A stretch of 64,000 bases of DNA, taken from assembly GCA_022825825.1 (NCBI GenBank), contig JAJDWA010000062.1:1-64000 (forward strand). Direction: 5' to 3'. A program made the translations under genes and the position numbers. This DNA comes from Candidatus Poribacteria bacterium. Its GTDB lineage: Bacteria; Poribacteria; WGA-4E; WGA-3G. This document shows positions 1 through 7,683 of the stretch, piece by piece (the first letter of the stretch is position 1; every line of letters starts with the position of its first letter). A model generated the notes under the pieces. That model did not search any database. It saw only the letters and a list, made by a program, of their open reading frames with translations, and had not been told where the DNA came from.

Positions 1-17
1 TGTTTTCTATAAACATA

Positions 18-34
18 GCACTCCGCTGGAGTGC
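18..34. repeat. Short perfect palindrome
   Basis: A 7-bp perfect stem (GCACTCC / GGAGTGC) closes a 3-base loop and is followed by a T-rich run at 36-40. It could be the terminator of a gene lying before the window or one more member of the short intergenic palindromes scattered here. No coding sequence is visible next to it. Confidence 0.4.
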
Positions 35-225
35 AGCATTTTTCGTGAGGTTCTACTGATATGGAAAACTTACAGAAAAATCGAAAAAGACTTGATAACT
101 CAAGATATAACTGACATAAATTGTCCAAACTTTAGTTTAGGTAAGGATACCATTTTTATAAATACTTTTCAAACTCCCATTCAATTCCTGCAAAAAACTT
201 TACGCACCCTACATCCTACATCTGA

Positions 226-402
226 GGGTGTGTAAATATTTTGGCACAAAGGTTCAAATTGCGGAGAACATGTAATGTTTTATACTGTAGGGCGGGGTCC
301 CCGGGGAATGCCTAAAGACGAATGCGCCAAACAACGGGTGGGCACAGGGACCCGCCTCTACAATAAGCGGAGAAATGATTTTGCCAAAAACTTTACACAC
401 CC
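226..402 (+). mobile_element. MITE-like element, copy 1 (177 bp)
   Basis: Bounded by perfect 11-bp terminal inverted repeats GGGTGTGTAAA / TTTACACACCC. It is nearly identical, in inverted orientation, to 61105-61280: I count three substitutions and one single-base length difference. An 8-bp direct repeat ACATCTGA flanks it at 218-225 and 406-413, with three extra A residues on the right, and may be a target-site duplication. It is too short to encode a transposase, so it would need one in trans. The interior contains a GGCGGGTCC-type imperfect palindrome. Confidence 0.8.
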
Positions 403-420
403 AAAACATCTGAAACCTAC

Positions 421-449
421 TTGACATTTGATGCTGTTTCTGATATTAT
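421..449 (+). promoter_or_regulatory. Sigma-70 type promoter with extended -10
   Basis: TTGACA at 421-426, 17-bp spacer, TATTAT at 444-449 preceded by TGA. The start of transcription would be near 456, giving a leader of about 33 bases before the gene at 489. It lies just downstream of the MITE-like element. Confidence 0.7.
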
Positions 450-488
450 ATCAATATACTTATCAAGAATATAGATGGAAAGTAAACC

Positions 489-2420
489 ATGAAAAACACT
501 TATGCCCTCTTTTTAGTAACAAGTTTCGCGCTGATACTGCTGCTATTCACAAGCGATGCTTACAGCGAACAATATGTCATCGTTGACATGGAAAACGGTG
601 ACAGACTCACCGGTACTTGGCGCAATGCAACTGATACACATTTTGAGATTGAATATAGCGGACAAGTTTTAAAGTTGCCATTAGAAGGACATACGCTTCG
701 CTTTATCGAAAAACTCGAAAATGTCCCTGACCGGACCGCAGCAAAGCATTATCGTAATGGATTGGACCTGTTAGACTTAAATCTACCCGAATTAGCAAAA
801 CGACAATTTGAAAAGGCGTTGGAAGAATTTCCCAAGTTTGCCGATGCACATTACCAACTTGGATTACTCCATAAAACTGATAAAGACTTTGCAAAAGCAT
901 TGGAACGATTTCGTTCTGTCGCGCTGATGGATGCGGCGAATTTTGACCTTGTGCCGCAACTTCAAGAGATTGGTAATAATGCGATTGCTACAATTGATGA
1001 CAATATAGATGCTAAGGAAAAGTACGCACAAGCAGTTGATGCCTTCCAATTAATACTTAAGAATTACCCAGAACATGAGACCATCCCAACGCTTAGTTAC
1101 CAAACTGGATTTTTGCTTGTAGAGAATTTAGAAGATGCGGTGGCAGGTCTTGATTTGTTGCAAAAAACAATTTCTCAATATCCGAATGCCCCTGAACATG
1201 AAAAAGCTACCTACCTAATAGGAGGGTTACAAGCTGAAACAGGTGAATCTGAAAAAGCCCTAAATACCTTGAAAAATTTCGTTAGGATTTATCCGAATAG
1301 TGTTTGGGTGAATAACGCTTACTTAAAACAAGCACTTATCTACCTTCAGATAGGAGACAAAGCAAACGCAGTTAACACAGCCAACCTTGTAATTCGGCAA
1401 AATAAGGATGCCCCTGCCATTATTGAACAAGCAAACGATGTGTTACAAGCAAGTGCTTGGAGCATCTTTACACAAAATTTGCCCGATCCCAGTATTCAGG
1501 CTATCGCTGTTGATAATGGATTCCTCTGGATAGGTACACCAAAAGGAATAGCGCACATCCGAACAAGAGGCAATGGCAGATGGCAGGCGGTTGAAGCAAC
1601 TGGATGGGTAATTAACAAGCATCTGCCGACAGTCCCGGATGTCCGTGCAATTGCAGTGAACAAATCTGAAGTATGGATCGGCACTCGAAATCAAGGTATT
1701 TTACATTTTAACAAAGAAACGACTGAAATAAAAAATTACACAATTGCCGACGGTTTACCAAGCATATGGATCCGAGACATCAAGATGGATAATGAAGAAA
1801 TTTGGTTCGCTACAGATGCTGGAGTTGTGCGACAAAATCTTAAGACTGGAATAATAGAAGCCCATTATAATGAAGAAAACAGCAACATTCCCAATGACAT
1901 TCACTCCATAGCACTTACGCCGAAAGCAGTATGGGTAGGGACATCAGGAGATGATATAGCCATTTTCAATCGGGAATTAGAATTTTGGAACCCTCAGAGT
2001 TTCTATGACATTAAATCGGATACACAAATTATTAAATTCGATGTTGTTGGTGAAAAAATACTTTTTTCCTGGTACAACGAAGAAAACGCGGAAAACGGCT
2101 TTTTTCAAGCAAATTGGGACGGGGCAAATGGAGATTATGCCTCAGTTTCAGAGGGAACAGAGGAAGATACTGAGTTGGATGACATCCTCGTTACTGGAAT
2201 TGCCGACAAAGCATACCTATGGGTTGCTGCGAATGACTACGTTGCTATCTATTTCCCAGATGCTGATAAATATGAGGAAACTACTGTCGGATATCCCAAA
2301 ATATTATTGGATGATTTATCAATTCAGTGTATTGTGGTCGACAAAGATCGGGCTTGGATTGGTACCACAAAAGGCCTGCTTATGATAGATAGGCAAAAAT
2401 TCAATCCAACAATGGAATAG
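489..2420 (+). CDS. Secreted TPR and beta-propeller protein
   Basis: Exported protein of 643 residues with a clear signal peptide (hydrophobic residues 5-20, likely cleavage after AYS near residue 26). Residues about 90-320 form tetratricopeptide-type helix pairs (for example the FEKALEEFPKFADAHYQLG region), including outer-membrane-lipoprotein-like TPRs. Residues about 325-640 carry repeated strands ending in WIGT, WFAT, WVGT and WVAA, the signature of two-component-regulator type propeller blades (Reg_prop). TPRs suggest a protein-binding scaffold; no enzymatic motif is visible. Transcribed from the promoter at 421-449; fdhD follows after 33 bases. The exact role in the cell envelope is unknown. 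The domain calls are from motif reading. Confidence 0.8.
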   Translation: MKNTYALFLVTSFALILLLFTSDAYSEQYVIVDMENGDRLTGTWRNATDTHFEIEYSGQVLKLPLEGHTLRFIEKLENVPDRTAAKHYRNGLDLLDLNLPELAKRQFEKALEEFPKFADAHYQLGLLHKTDKDFAKALERFRSVALMDAANFDLVPQLQEIGNNAIATIDDNIDAKEKYAQAVDAFQLILKNYPEHETIPTLSYQTGFLLVENLEDAVAGLDLLQKTISQYPNAPEHEKATYLIGGLQAETGESEKALNTLKNFVRIYPNSVWVNNAYLKQALIYLQIGDKANAVNTANLVIRQNKDAPAIIEQANDVLQASAWSIFTQNLPDPSIQAIAVDNGFLWIGTPKGIAHIRTRGNGRWQAVEATGWVINKHLPTVPDVRAIAVNKSEVWIGTRNQGILHFNKETTEIKNYTIADGLPSIWIRDIKMDNEEIWFATDAGVVRQNLKTGIIEAHYNEENSNIPNDIHSIALTPKAVWVGTSGDDIAIFNRELEFWNPQSFYDIKSDTQIIKFDVVGEKILFSWYNEENAENGFFQANWDGANGDYASVSEGTEEDTELDDILVTGIADKAYLWVAANDYVAIYFPDADKYEETTVGYPKILLDDLSIQCIVVDKDRAWIGTTKGLLMIDRQKFNPTME

Positions 2421-2453
2421 TATTTTTGACAACCGCACATTCCGTATTTTACC

Positions 2454-3305
2454 ATGCAACAACAGACATGCACAAAACAGGTCATCCGCTGGCATCAGTC
2501 AAAACCGACGCGTGTTGAAGACGAATTGGTCGTAGAAGAACCGCTTGAAATTCGTGTGGGAGAACAGAGCTTAATCGTTGTCATGCGAACACCTGGACAT
2601 GATTTTGAACTCGCAGCAGGTTTTCTCTATACCGAAAGTCTCATCAAATCCGTAGATGACATTGAAATCATAGCATACTGCGATGACGATGTTATTGATG
2701 AAAAAACTAACGGACAAGGTGCGGGTTTGAAAACGATGCGGAACATTGTTAATGTTCGTCTCACCGAAGAATTGGATATTGAGGATCAACAGGGATGGCA
2801 AAGGAATTTCCATGCAAATGCCAGCTGCGGTCTCTGCGGTAAAATGACAATTGAGTCTGTTAAACATCAAGTAAAGCCTCTGGATTCGGTTTTTCGTTTG
2901 CATCAGACGGTATTTTACAAACTCAATGATCGGCTGCGAGCAGCGCAATCGGTCTTTGAAAAAACAGGTGGGCTGCATGCGGCAGGGCTATTTGATGAAA
3001 ACGGTGAACTGCTTATTGTTAGAGAGGACATCGGTAGACATAATGCAGTTGATAAAGTCATCGGTCAGGCTTTGTTAGCAGAGATGCTACCACTTGACAA
3101 ACACATTTTAATGGTGAGTGGACGCGCAAGTTTTGAGATAGTGCAAAAAGCACTGTTCGCACGAATCCCTATCGTTGTTGCTGTTTCAGCAGCATCCACA
3201 CTTGCCGTTGACTTGGCAGATGAAGGAAATCTCACATTAATTGGGTTTATGCGAGGAGAACGTATGGCGGTTTATAGCCATCCTAATAGGATACATTGTG
3301 AATAA
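2454..3305 (+). CDS. fdhD: Formate dehydrogenase accessory sulfurtransferase FdhD
   Basis: FdhD transfers sulfur from a cysteine desulfurase to the molybdenum cofactor of formate dehydrogenases and is required for their activity; it is cytoplasmic. The 283-residue length fits the family. Visible family signatures are the N-terminal EEPLEIRVG, the paired cysteines in SCGLCGK (about residues 124-127, the sulfur-carrying cysteines), the HAAG segment, and REDIGRHNAVDK (about residues 182-193). No formate dehydrogenase gene lies in the window, so its client enzyme must be elsewhere. There is no good ribosome binding site before the ATG at 2454, and the gene lies 33 bases after the preceding stop, so translation may depend on the upstream gene. 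Confidence 0.93.
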   Translation: MQQQTCTKQVIRWHQSKPTRVEDELVVEEPLEIRVGEQSLIVVMRTPGHDFELAAGFLYTESLIKSVDDIEIIAYCDDDVIDEKTNGQGAGLKTMRNIVNVRLTEELDIEDQQGWQRNFHANASCGLCGKMTIESVKHQVKPLDSVFRLHQTVFYKLNDRLRAAQSVFEKTGGLHAAGLFDENGELLIVREDIGRHNAVDKVIGQALLAEMLPLDKHILMVSGRASFEIVQKALFARIPIVVAVSAASTLAVDLADEGNLTLIGFMRGERMAVYSHPNRIHCE

Positions 3306-3406
3306 CGAAAATATAAAACAAAATGTCGGCGCCGACAAATCTTGCTATCTTTTTCGGACGTGGTGTCTCTATATTTACAAGTAAACTTAAAAGGAGTAAA
3401 ATTATC

Positions 3407-3691
3407 ATGGATTTCATTTTAGAGAGCATCCAAGATCTCGTTAATTTACTATTCTTTCTGGCTATTGTTGGCACTATAGGTGTTTCGTGGCTATATGCAC
3501 ACCGCTTGAAAAAACAGCACAGCGCAAGCTTTCCGTGGAGTAAGACGGCACTTATCGTTGGGATAGAAGTCCTGCTTTGGATCGGATTTACCATTTTCTG
3601 GTCAATTCTAAAAACGTTCTGGGTGCCAATCCTCATCATTGCTATTATTGCTATTGTGCTGATCTCGCGAAAGAAGCGAAAATACGTATGA
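3407..3691 (+). CDS. Small membrane protein, unknown function
   Basis: The start at ATG 3407 is set by an AAGGAG at 3390-3395; the frame is open further upstream but without a binding site. The 94-residue product has two or three hydrophobic segments (about residues 10-28, 45-66 and 68-86) and ends in a basic tail RKKRKYV, so the C-terminus is probably cytoplasmic. No family recognised. It sits between fdhD and a repeat element, with no obvious functional partner. Confidence 0.6.
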   Translation: MDFILESIQDLVNLLFFLAIVGTIGVSWLYAHRLKKQHSASFPWSKTALIVGIEVLLWIGFTIFWSILKTFWVPILIIAIIAIVLISRKKRKYV

Positions 3692-3696
3692 GATAG

Positions 3697-3781
3697 GACT
3701 TACGCAATTCCCTGGTAGGGGCGGTTTCCTAACCGGCCCTACCGTGTGAGAATAGGGAAAATTCCATGATTCGCGTAAGTC
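3697..3781. repeat. Palindromic element with GACTTACGC ends
   Basis: Ends are inverted repeats GACTTACGC / GCGTAAGTC. Nested inside are AATTCCCT / AGGGAA and a central palindrome GGTAGGG...CCCTACC (3714-3743). The same terminal sequence bounds 21775-21887. It could fold as a long hairpin after the membrane-protein gene. Confidence 0.7.
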
Positions 3782-3851
3782 ACATGAGAAAAGGGTTGTG
3801 AGGTAAACGAGGGTTCCACATCCTTACCTTGCATTTTGAAAGGAGATAACT

Positions 3852-4904
3852 ATGCCTCGGACCGGTAGAGCCGTAGTCGCTTACGGCAAAGATTTTGAGA
3901 TACGCGAATACCCAGTACCCGACCCCGAACCCAACACGCTGCTACTTCGTCAAGAGTTGGCAGGTATCTGCGGCACCGACCTCCATAACTGGCAGAACGG
4001 CTTCAAAACAGAGATTCTCTTGGGGCATGAAAATGTCGGGACTGTTGAAGCAATTGGTGAAGGCGTGAAAACTGACTATGTCGGTAAGCCGATCAAAGAG
4101 GGAGATAGAGTCATATTCGCACCCGGCACTGACTACGGTGGGTACGGTTTTCAATGGAATCCGGATGAAGCACCCCATTTCCGCGGCGGATTCGCTGATT
4201 ACATGTATCTGACCTACCCCAATACCTGTTTTATGAAAACAGAAACTTCGCCAGAGGTCGCTGTCCTCGTAGAGCCTTTTACTGTCGGTGTGCATGCCGT
4301 CATGCGAGGTGAGATAAAGCTTGGTGATACCGTCGTTGTACAGGGTTCAGGCGCAATCGGATTGGTAACCCTTGCTTGTGCAAAATTGAGTGGAGCAGGA
4401 AAAATAATTATGGTCGGTGGACCCGCAGGACGGTTGGAACTGGCAAAACGGTTCGGGGCAGATGTCACAATCGATATTGAAGAGGTTACCTCTGCTGAGG
4501 AGCGGACAGAACTCGTTAAATCTGAAACACCACGCAATGAAGGGGCAGACGTTGTTTTTGAATGTGCTGGTTTCCTTCCCGCAACACCCGAAGGACTGGG
4601 GTACACGCGACGTAGCGGCACTTTTGTGGAAGTCGGTCACTTTGTGGATATGGGTTCAATTGATTTTAATATCAATCAATTGCTCATGCGCAAAAACCTT
4701 CGCGTTGAAGCGATCTGGGGAAGTCAATACGAGCACTTCGTCCGAGGACTTCCGCTCCTTGAAAAAAGCGAATTACCATTTGCTGATATGGTTAGTCATC
4801 AGTTGCCACTCTCACAGGTTGAAGATGGATTTAAGGCACTTGATGGCGGCTACCGTATCAATGGCGAAACAGCTATCAAAATTGCTGTTCGCGCCGAGGA
4901 ATAA
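3852..4904 (+). CDS. Zinc-type alcohol/polyol dehydrogenase (MDR family)
   Basis: Medium-chain dehydrogenase/reductase of 350 residues, likely oxidising a sugar or polyol hydroxyl with NAD(P). The catalytic zinc site is visible as CGTDLH (about residues 39-44) and GHEN (about 59-62). The nucleotide-binding fold is marked by GSGAIGL (about 165-171). The usual four-cysteine structural-zinc loop is not evident: that region reads GTDYGGYGFQWNPDEAP, so the structural zinc may be absent. AAAGGAG at 3838-3844 precedes the ATG. Followed 36 bases later by a Gfo/Idh/MocA oxidoreductase and then a sugar isomerase, which supports a carbohydrate or inositol-type catabolic run. The substrate cannot be assigned. 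Confidence 0.85.
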   Translation: MPRTGRAVVAYGKDFEIREYPVPDPEPNTLLLRQELAGICGTDLHNWQNGFKTEILLGHENVGTVEAIGEGVKTDYVGKPIKEGDRVIFAPGTDYGGYGFQWNPDEAPHFRGGFADYMYLTYPNTCFMKTETSPEVAVLVEPFTVGVHAVMRGEIKLGDTVVVQGSGAIGLVTLACAKLSGAGKIIMVGGPAGRLELAKRFGADVTIDIEEVTSAEERTELVKSETPRNEGADVVFECAGFLPATPEGLGYTRRSGTFVEVGHFVDMGSIDFNINQLLMRKNLRVEAIWGSQYEHFVRGLPLLEKSELPFADMVSHQLPLSQVEDGFKALDGGYRINGETAIKIAVRAEE

Positions 4905-4940
4905 GAAAAAATAAATAACTGAATATAGGAGATGAAATTT

Positions 4941-5960
4941 ATGTCAAAAACCTATCGCGTTGGCTTTGCTTCGCTCGTGCATGACCATGTCTGGGGCGAA
5001 CTGAATCGCTGGAAGGAACACCCAAACGTTGAGATCGTCGCTGCAGGCGATGTCAACGCGGAATTACGTGACCAATTCAAATCGGAAACGAATGTTGATA
5101 ATGTCTATGATTCTTGGCAAGAGATGTTGGATAAAGAGGAATTAGACATCGTTCAAGCATGTGCAGAAAATAACGCTGGACCGGAAATCGTTGAAGCGGC
5201 AGCAGCAAAAGGTGTTCACGTCGTTTCTGAAAAACCGATGTCAGCACGGTTGTCACAAGCCGATCAGATGCTTAACGCTGCGCAAAAAGCTGGCATCTCC
5301 CTGATGATCAATTGGCCTACTGCGTGGAGTCCTGCGCTGAATACTGCTATGCAGCTTATCAAAGATGGTGCAATCGGTGATGTATTCTATTTCAAATGGC
5401 GTTCAGCGCATAACGGACCAAAAGAAATCGGATGTTCTCGCTATTTCTATGATTGGTTATATGACGAAGAGAAAAATGGTGCAGGCGCACTGATGGATTA
5501 TTGCTGTTATTGTGCAGATATGTGTGCCTACCTACTCGGTTTGCCTGAGCAGGTAACAGCCTTCCGCGGCACCTTTGTCAAGGACTATCCACTTCCTGAT
5601 GATAACGCTGTTATCCTGATGAAATATGGGAACGCATTCGGTATCACCGAAGCATCGTGGACACAAAAAACAGGTTATGTCACACCAAATCCTGTGGTCT
5701 ACGGCACTGAGGGTGCATTGACGGTAACCGGCAACCAAGTAAATCTGAACCCTGCTGGTGGTGATGCACAAGTGATAGACCCCGACCCACTTCCTGAGGG
5801 CAAGCGAAACGCTCCAGAATACCTAATTCACTGCTTGGAAACAGGTGAACATATAGACGGGTTGTGCTGCCCATACATAAGCCGGAATGCACAAGAAATC
5901 TTGGAGGCAGGTCTCGTTTCTGCCGATAGCGGGCAAGTTGTTAACCTGCCAATGACATAG
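4941..5960 (+). CDS. Gfo/Idh/MocA family oxidoreductase
   Basis: NAD(P)-dependent sugar or polyol dehydrogenase family. The N-terminal Rossmann half is seen from YRVGFASLVHDH through VSEKPMSA (the conserved EKP, about residues 94-96). The C-terminal half is the alpha/beta substrate domain, including GGALMDYCCY-type metal/substrate segments. Start chosen at ATG 4941 because AGGAG at 4927-4931 would overlap the alternative ATG at 4932 but sits nine bases before 4941; the product is then 339 residues. It is in one orientation with the dehydrogenase at 3852 and the isomerase at 6037, with short gaps, and is probably co-transcribed with them. Confidence 0.88.
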   Translation: MSKTYRVGFASLVHDHVWGELNRWKEHPNVEIVAAGDVNAELRDQFKSETNVDNVYDSWQEMLDKEELDIVQACAENNAGPEIVEAAAAKGVHVVSEKPMSARLSQADQMLNAAQKAGISLMINWPTAWSPALNTAMQLIKDGAIGDVFYFKWRSAHNGPKEIGCSRYFYDWLYDEEKNGAGALMDYCCYCADMCAYLLGLPEQVTAFRGTFVKDYPLPDDNAVILMKYGNAFGITEASWTQKTGYVTPNPVVYGTEGALTVTGNQVNLNPAGGDAQVIDPDPLPEGKRNAPEYLIHCLETGEHIDGLCCPYISRNAQEILEAGLVSADSGQVVNLPMT

Positions 5961-6036
5961 AGCTTCATAACGAGGGAATTGTTCATATAGTTTTTTTTAC
6001 TCTTTTTCAAACCAACTTCAAACAAGGAGAACCTAA

Positions 6037-6795
6037 TTGAGCGAAAGAATACCGATAGCCTTACAGTTGTATTCCGTTAGAGAAGATTGTGCAAAAGACC
6101 TATCCCTTGCACTCCAAGCAGTCGCACAGATGGGATATGAAGGCGTTGAATTTGCTGGATACTATGACCGATCAGCAGAAGAATTGCGCGGCATGTGTGA
6201 TGACCTTGAATTAAAAGTCGTTGGCACACATACAGGATTGAACACACTTCTCGGAGATGTACTCGCCAAGACAGTGGAATTCAATAAAACTCTCGGCAAT
6301 CCCTATCTGATTGTGCCAGGATTGGGGGGAGAGTATACAAATTCACAGGAGGCGTGGCGAAACACAGCAAAACTTTTTAATGAGATTGCTGAAAAAATCT
6401 CTGACCAAGGTATGTTTGTTGGTTATCACAACCACACTGGTGAATTTAAACCTTTAGACGGTGAAGTGCCGTGGGATACATTCGCAAGTAATACTCATGA
6501 CAGTGTTGTCCTGCAAATTGACACGGGACATGTCCTCCGCGCAGGTGCTGACAACCTTACGTTTATTGAACGTTATCCGGGCAGATCAAAAATTGTACAC
6601 ATCAAAGAATATTCTGCCACGAATGACAAGGCACTCATCGGAGAAGGCGATATACCGTGGGACGACCTGTTTCATGCCTTCGAAACCGTCGGTGGCACTG
6701 AGTGGTACATTGTTGAGCAGGAAAGTTATGCGTATCCGCCGCTTGAATGTGCAGAAAAATGTCTTGAAAATCTGCGAAAGATGGGGAAAATATAG
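6037..6795 (+). CDS. Sugar phosphate isomerase/epimerase (TIM barrel)
   Basis: Xylose-isomerase-like TIM barrel of about 252 residues. Family marks: PIALQLYSVRE at the N-terminus, GYEGVEFAG, the GYHNHTGEF metal-binding region, QIDTGHVLRAG, and VEQESY near the end. Typical members isomerise or epimerise keto-sugars or act on inositol intermediates. The start is TTG at 6037, supported by AAGGAG at 6024-6029 and by alignment of the N-terminus to the family. Part of the 3.8-7.5 kb run with two dehydrogenases. Two further paralogues lie at 17866 and 59124. Exact substrate unknown. Confidence 0.88.
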   Translation: MSERIPIALQLYSVREDCAKDLSLALQAVAQMGYEGVEFAGYYDRSAEELRGMCDDLELKVVGTHTGLNTLLGDVLAKTVEFNKTLGNPYLIVPGLGGEYTNSQEAWRNTAKLFNEIAEKISDQGMFVGYHNHTGEFKPLDGEVPWDTFASNTHDSVVLQIDTGHVLRAGADNLTFIERYPGRSKIVHIKEYSATNDKALIGEGDIPWDDLFHAFETVGGTEWYIVEQESYAYPPLECAEKCLENLRKMGKI

Positions 6796-6797
6796 GT

Positions 6798-7535
6798 TTG
6801 CGTGAACCCGATGCATCGCAACCGAGAGAGAATGCCTGGACTGTTGAGACGGGCCTTTTGCTCTGGTGGGAAGATTTCTACCTACCTATCTTTGAGTACG
6901 TCCTACCCGAAATGGGAGCATTGGAAGGTAAAAAGGTGCTTGAGTTAGGCACAGGCACAGGGGGAACTGCTACGCTGCTTGCTAAACAAGGTGCATCCGT
7001 TGTTGGTATTGACTTGTTGCCCTTCCGACTTGATGAAGCGAAGGAGAGGGCAGCGCAACACAACGTCGCAAATGCGGTTGATTTTTCCCTGATGGATGCC
7101 ACACAACTCGCTTTTCCAGATAATACCTTTGACTTTATCATCTCAAAATCTGTGTTGGTGTTTACCGAACATGCGCAGGCTGCAAAAGAGTGCTGCCGTG
7201 TTCTTAAACCGGGTGGAAAGGCAATTTTCATTGAAAATATGCGGAGTCACCCGACGGTGTGGCTCTATCGCAAACTTTTTCTCAAATACTCCCGCGAGTT
7301 GCACTATTTTTCACTGCGCGATGTAGAGGCAATCGGCAGAGAATTTGAGGAGATGGAACACCGCGAATTTCATCTCTTTTCTTTAGGCGCGCTGTTTTGG
7401 AAACGGATAATCCCAATTCCTATATTCTATCGGTGGACACTCCATATTCTTAAATTGGTTGATAAAAGCCTTTTACGACTGTTTCCTTTACTCAAACGTT
7501 TCTGCTGGATTACTGCGATGATTTGTTGCAAATAA
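6798..7535 (+). CDS. Class I SAM-dependent methyltransferase
   Basis: Motif I is clear as VLELGTGTGG (about residues 47-56) followed by VVGIDLLP, and motif III-IV regions follow (FDFIISKSVLVF, CRVLKPGGKAIFIEN), so the fold is the UbiE/COQ5-like Methyltransf_11 group. About 245 residues. It begins only two bases after the preceding stop, probably with TTG at 6798; there is no strong ribosome binding site, so translational coupling is likely. The C-terminus is hydrophobic and basic. The methyl acceptor is unknown. Confidence 0.8.
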   Translation: MREPDASQPRENAWTVETGLLLWWEDFYLPIFEYVLPEMGALEGKKVLELGTGTGGTATLLAKQGASVVGIDLLPFRLDEAKERAAQHNVANAVDFSLMDATQLAFPDNTFDFIISKSVLVFTEHAQAAKECCRVLKPGGKAIFIENMRSHPTVWLYRKLFLKYSRELHYFSLRDVEAIGREFEEMEHREFHLFSLGALFWKRIIPIPIFYRWTLHILKLVDKSLLRLFPLLKRFCWITAMICCK

Positions 7536-7624
7536 ACGTGAGTTTGATAATTAGATTGAGTATAGTCCGTTAGGTAGAGTGCTATGAGACCTATAGGCGT
7601 CAATTTAGCGGACCACATCCCTGG

Positions 7625-7651
7625 TAGGCGCGTTTTCTAAACGCGCCGTTA
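7625..7651. repeat. Short GTAGGCGCG palindrome
   Basis: GGCGCGTTT / AAACGCGCC separated by three bases, preceded by GGTA. It lies between the convergent genes ending at 7535 and 7684. Member of the dispersed GTAGG palindrome family. Confidence 0.7.
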
Positions 7652-7683
7652 GGCAATCTTCAGCAATTCTTCAACTACCACAT

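Larger units (their letters stand above)
1..488. other. Gene-free stretch with mobile-element remnants
   Basis: No credible coding region. It holds the palindrome at 18-34, a possible remnant right end of a GGTGTGTAAAG-type element (CTTTACGCACC at 198-208, preceded around 137-166 by sequence resembling 48186-48210), a complete 177-bp element at 226-402, and the promoter of the next gene at 421-449. Confidence 0.6.
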
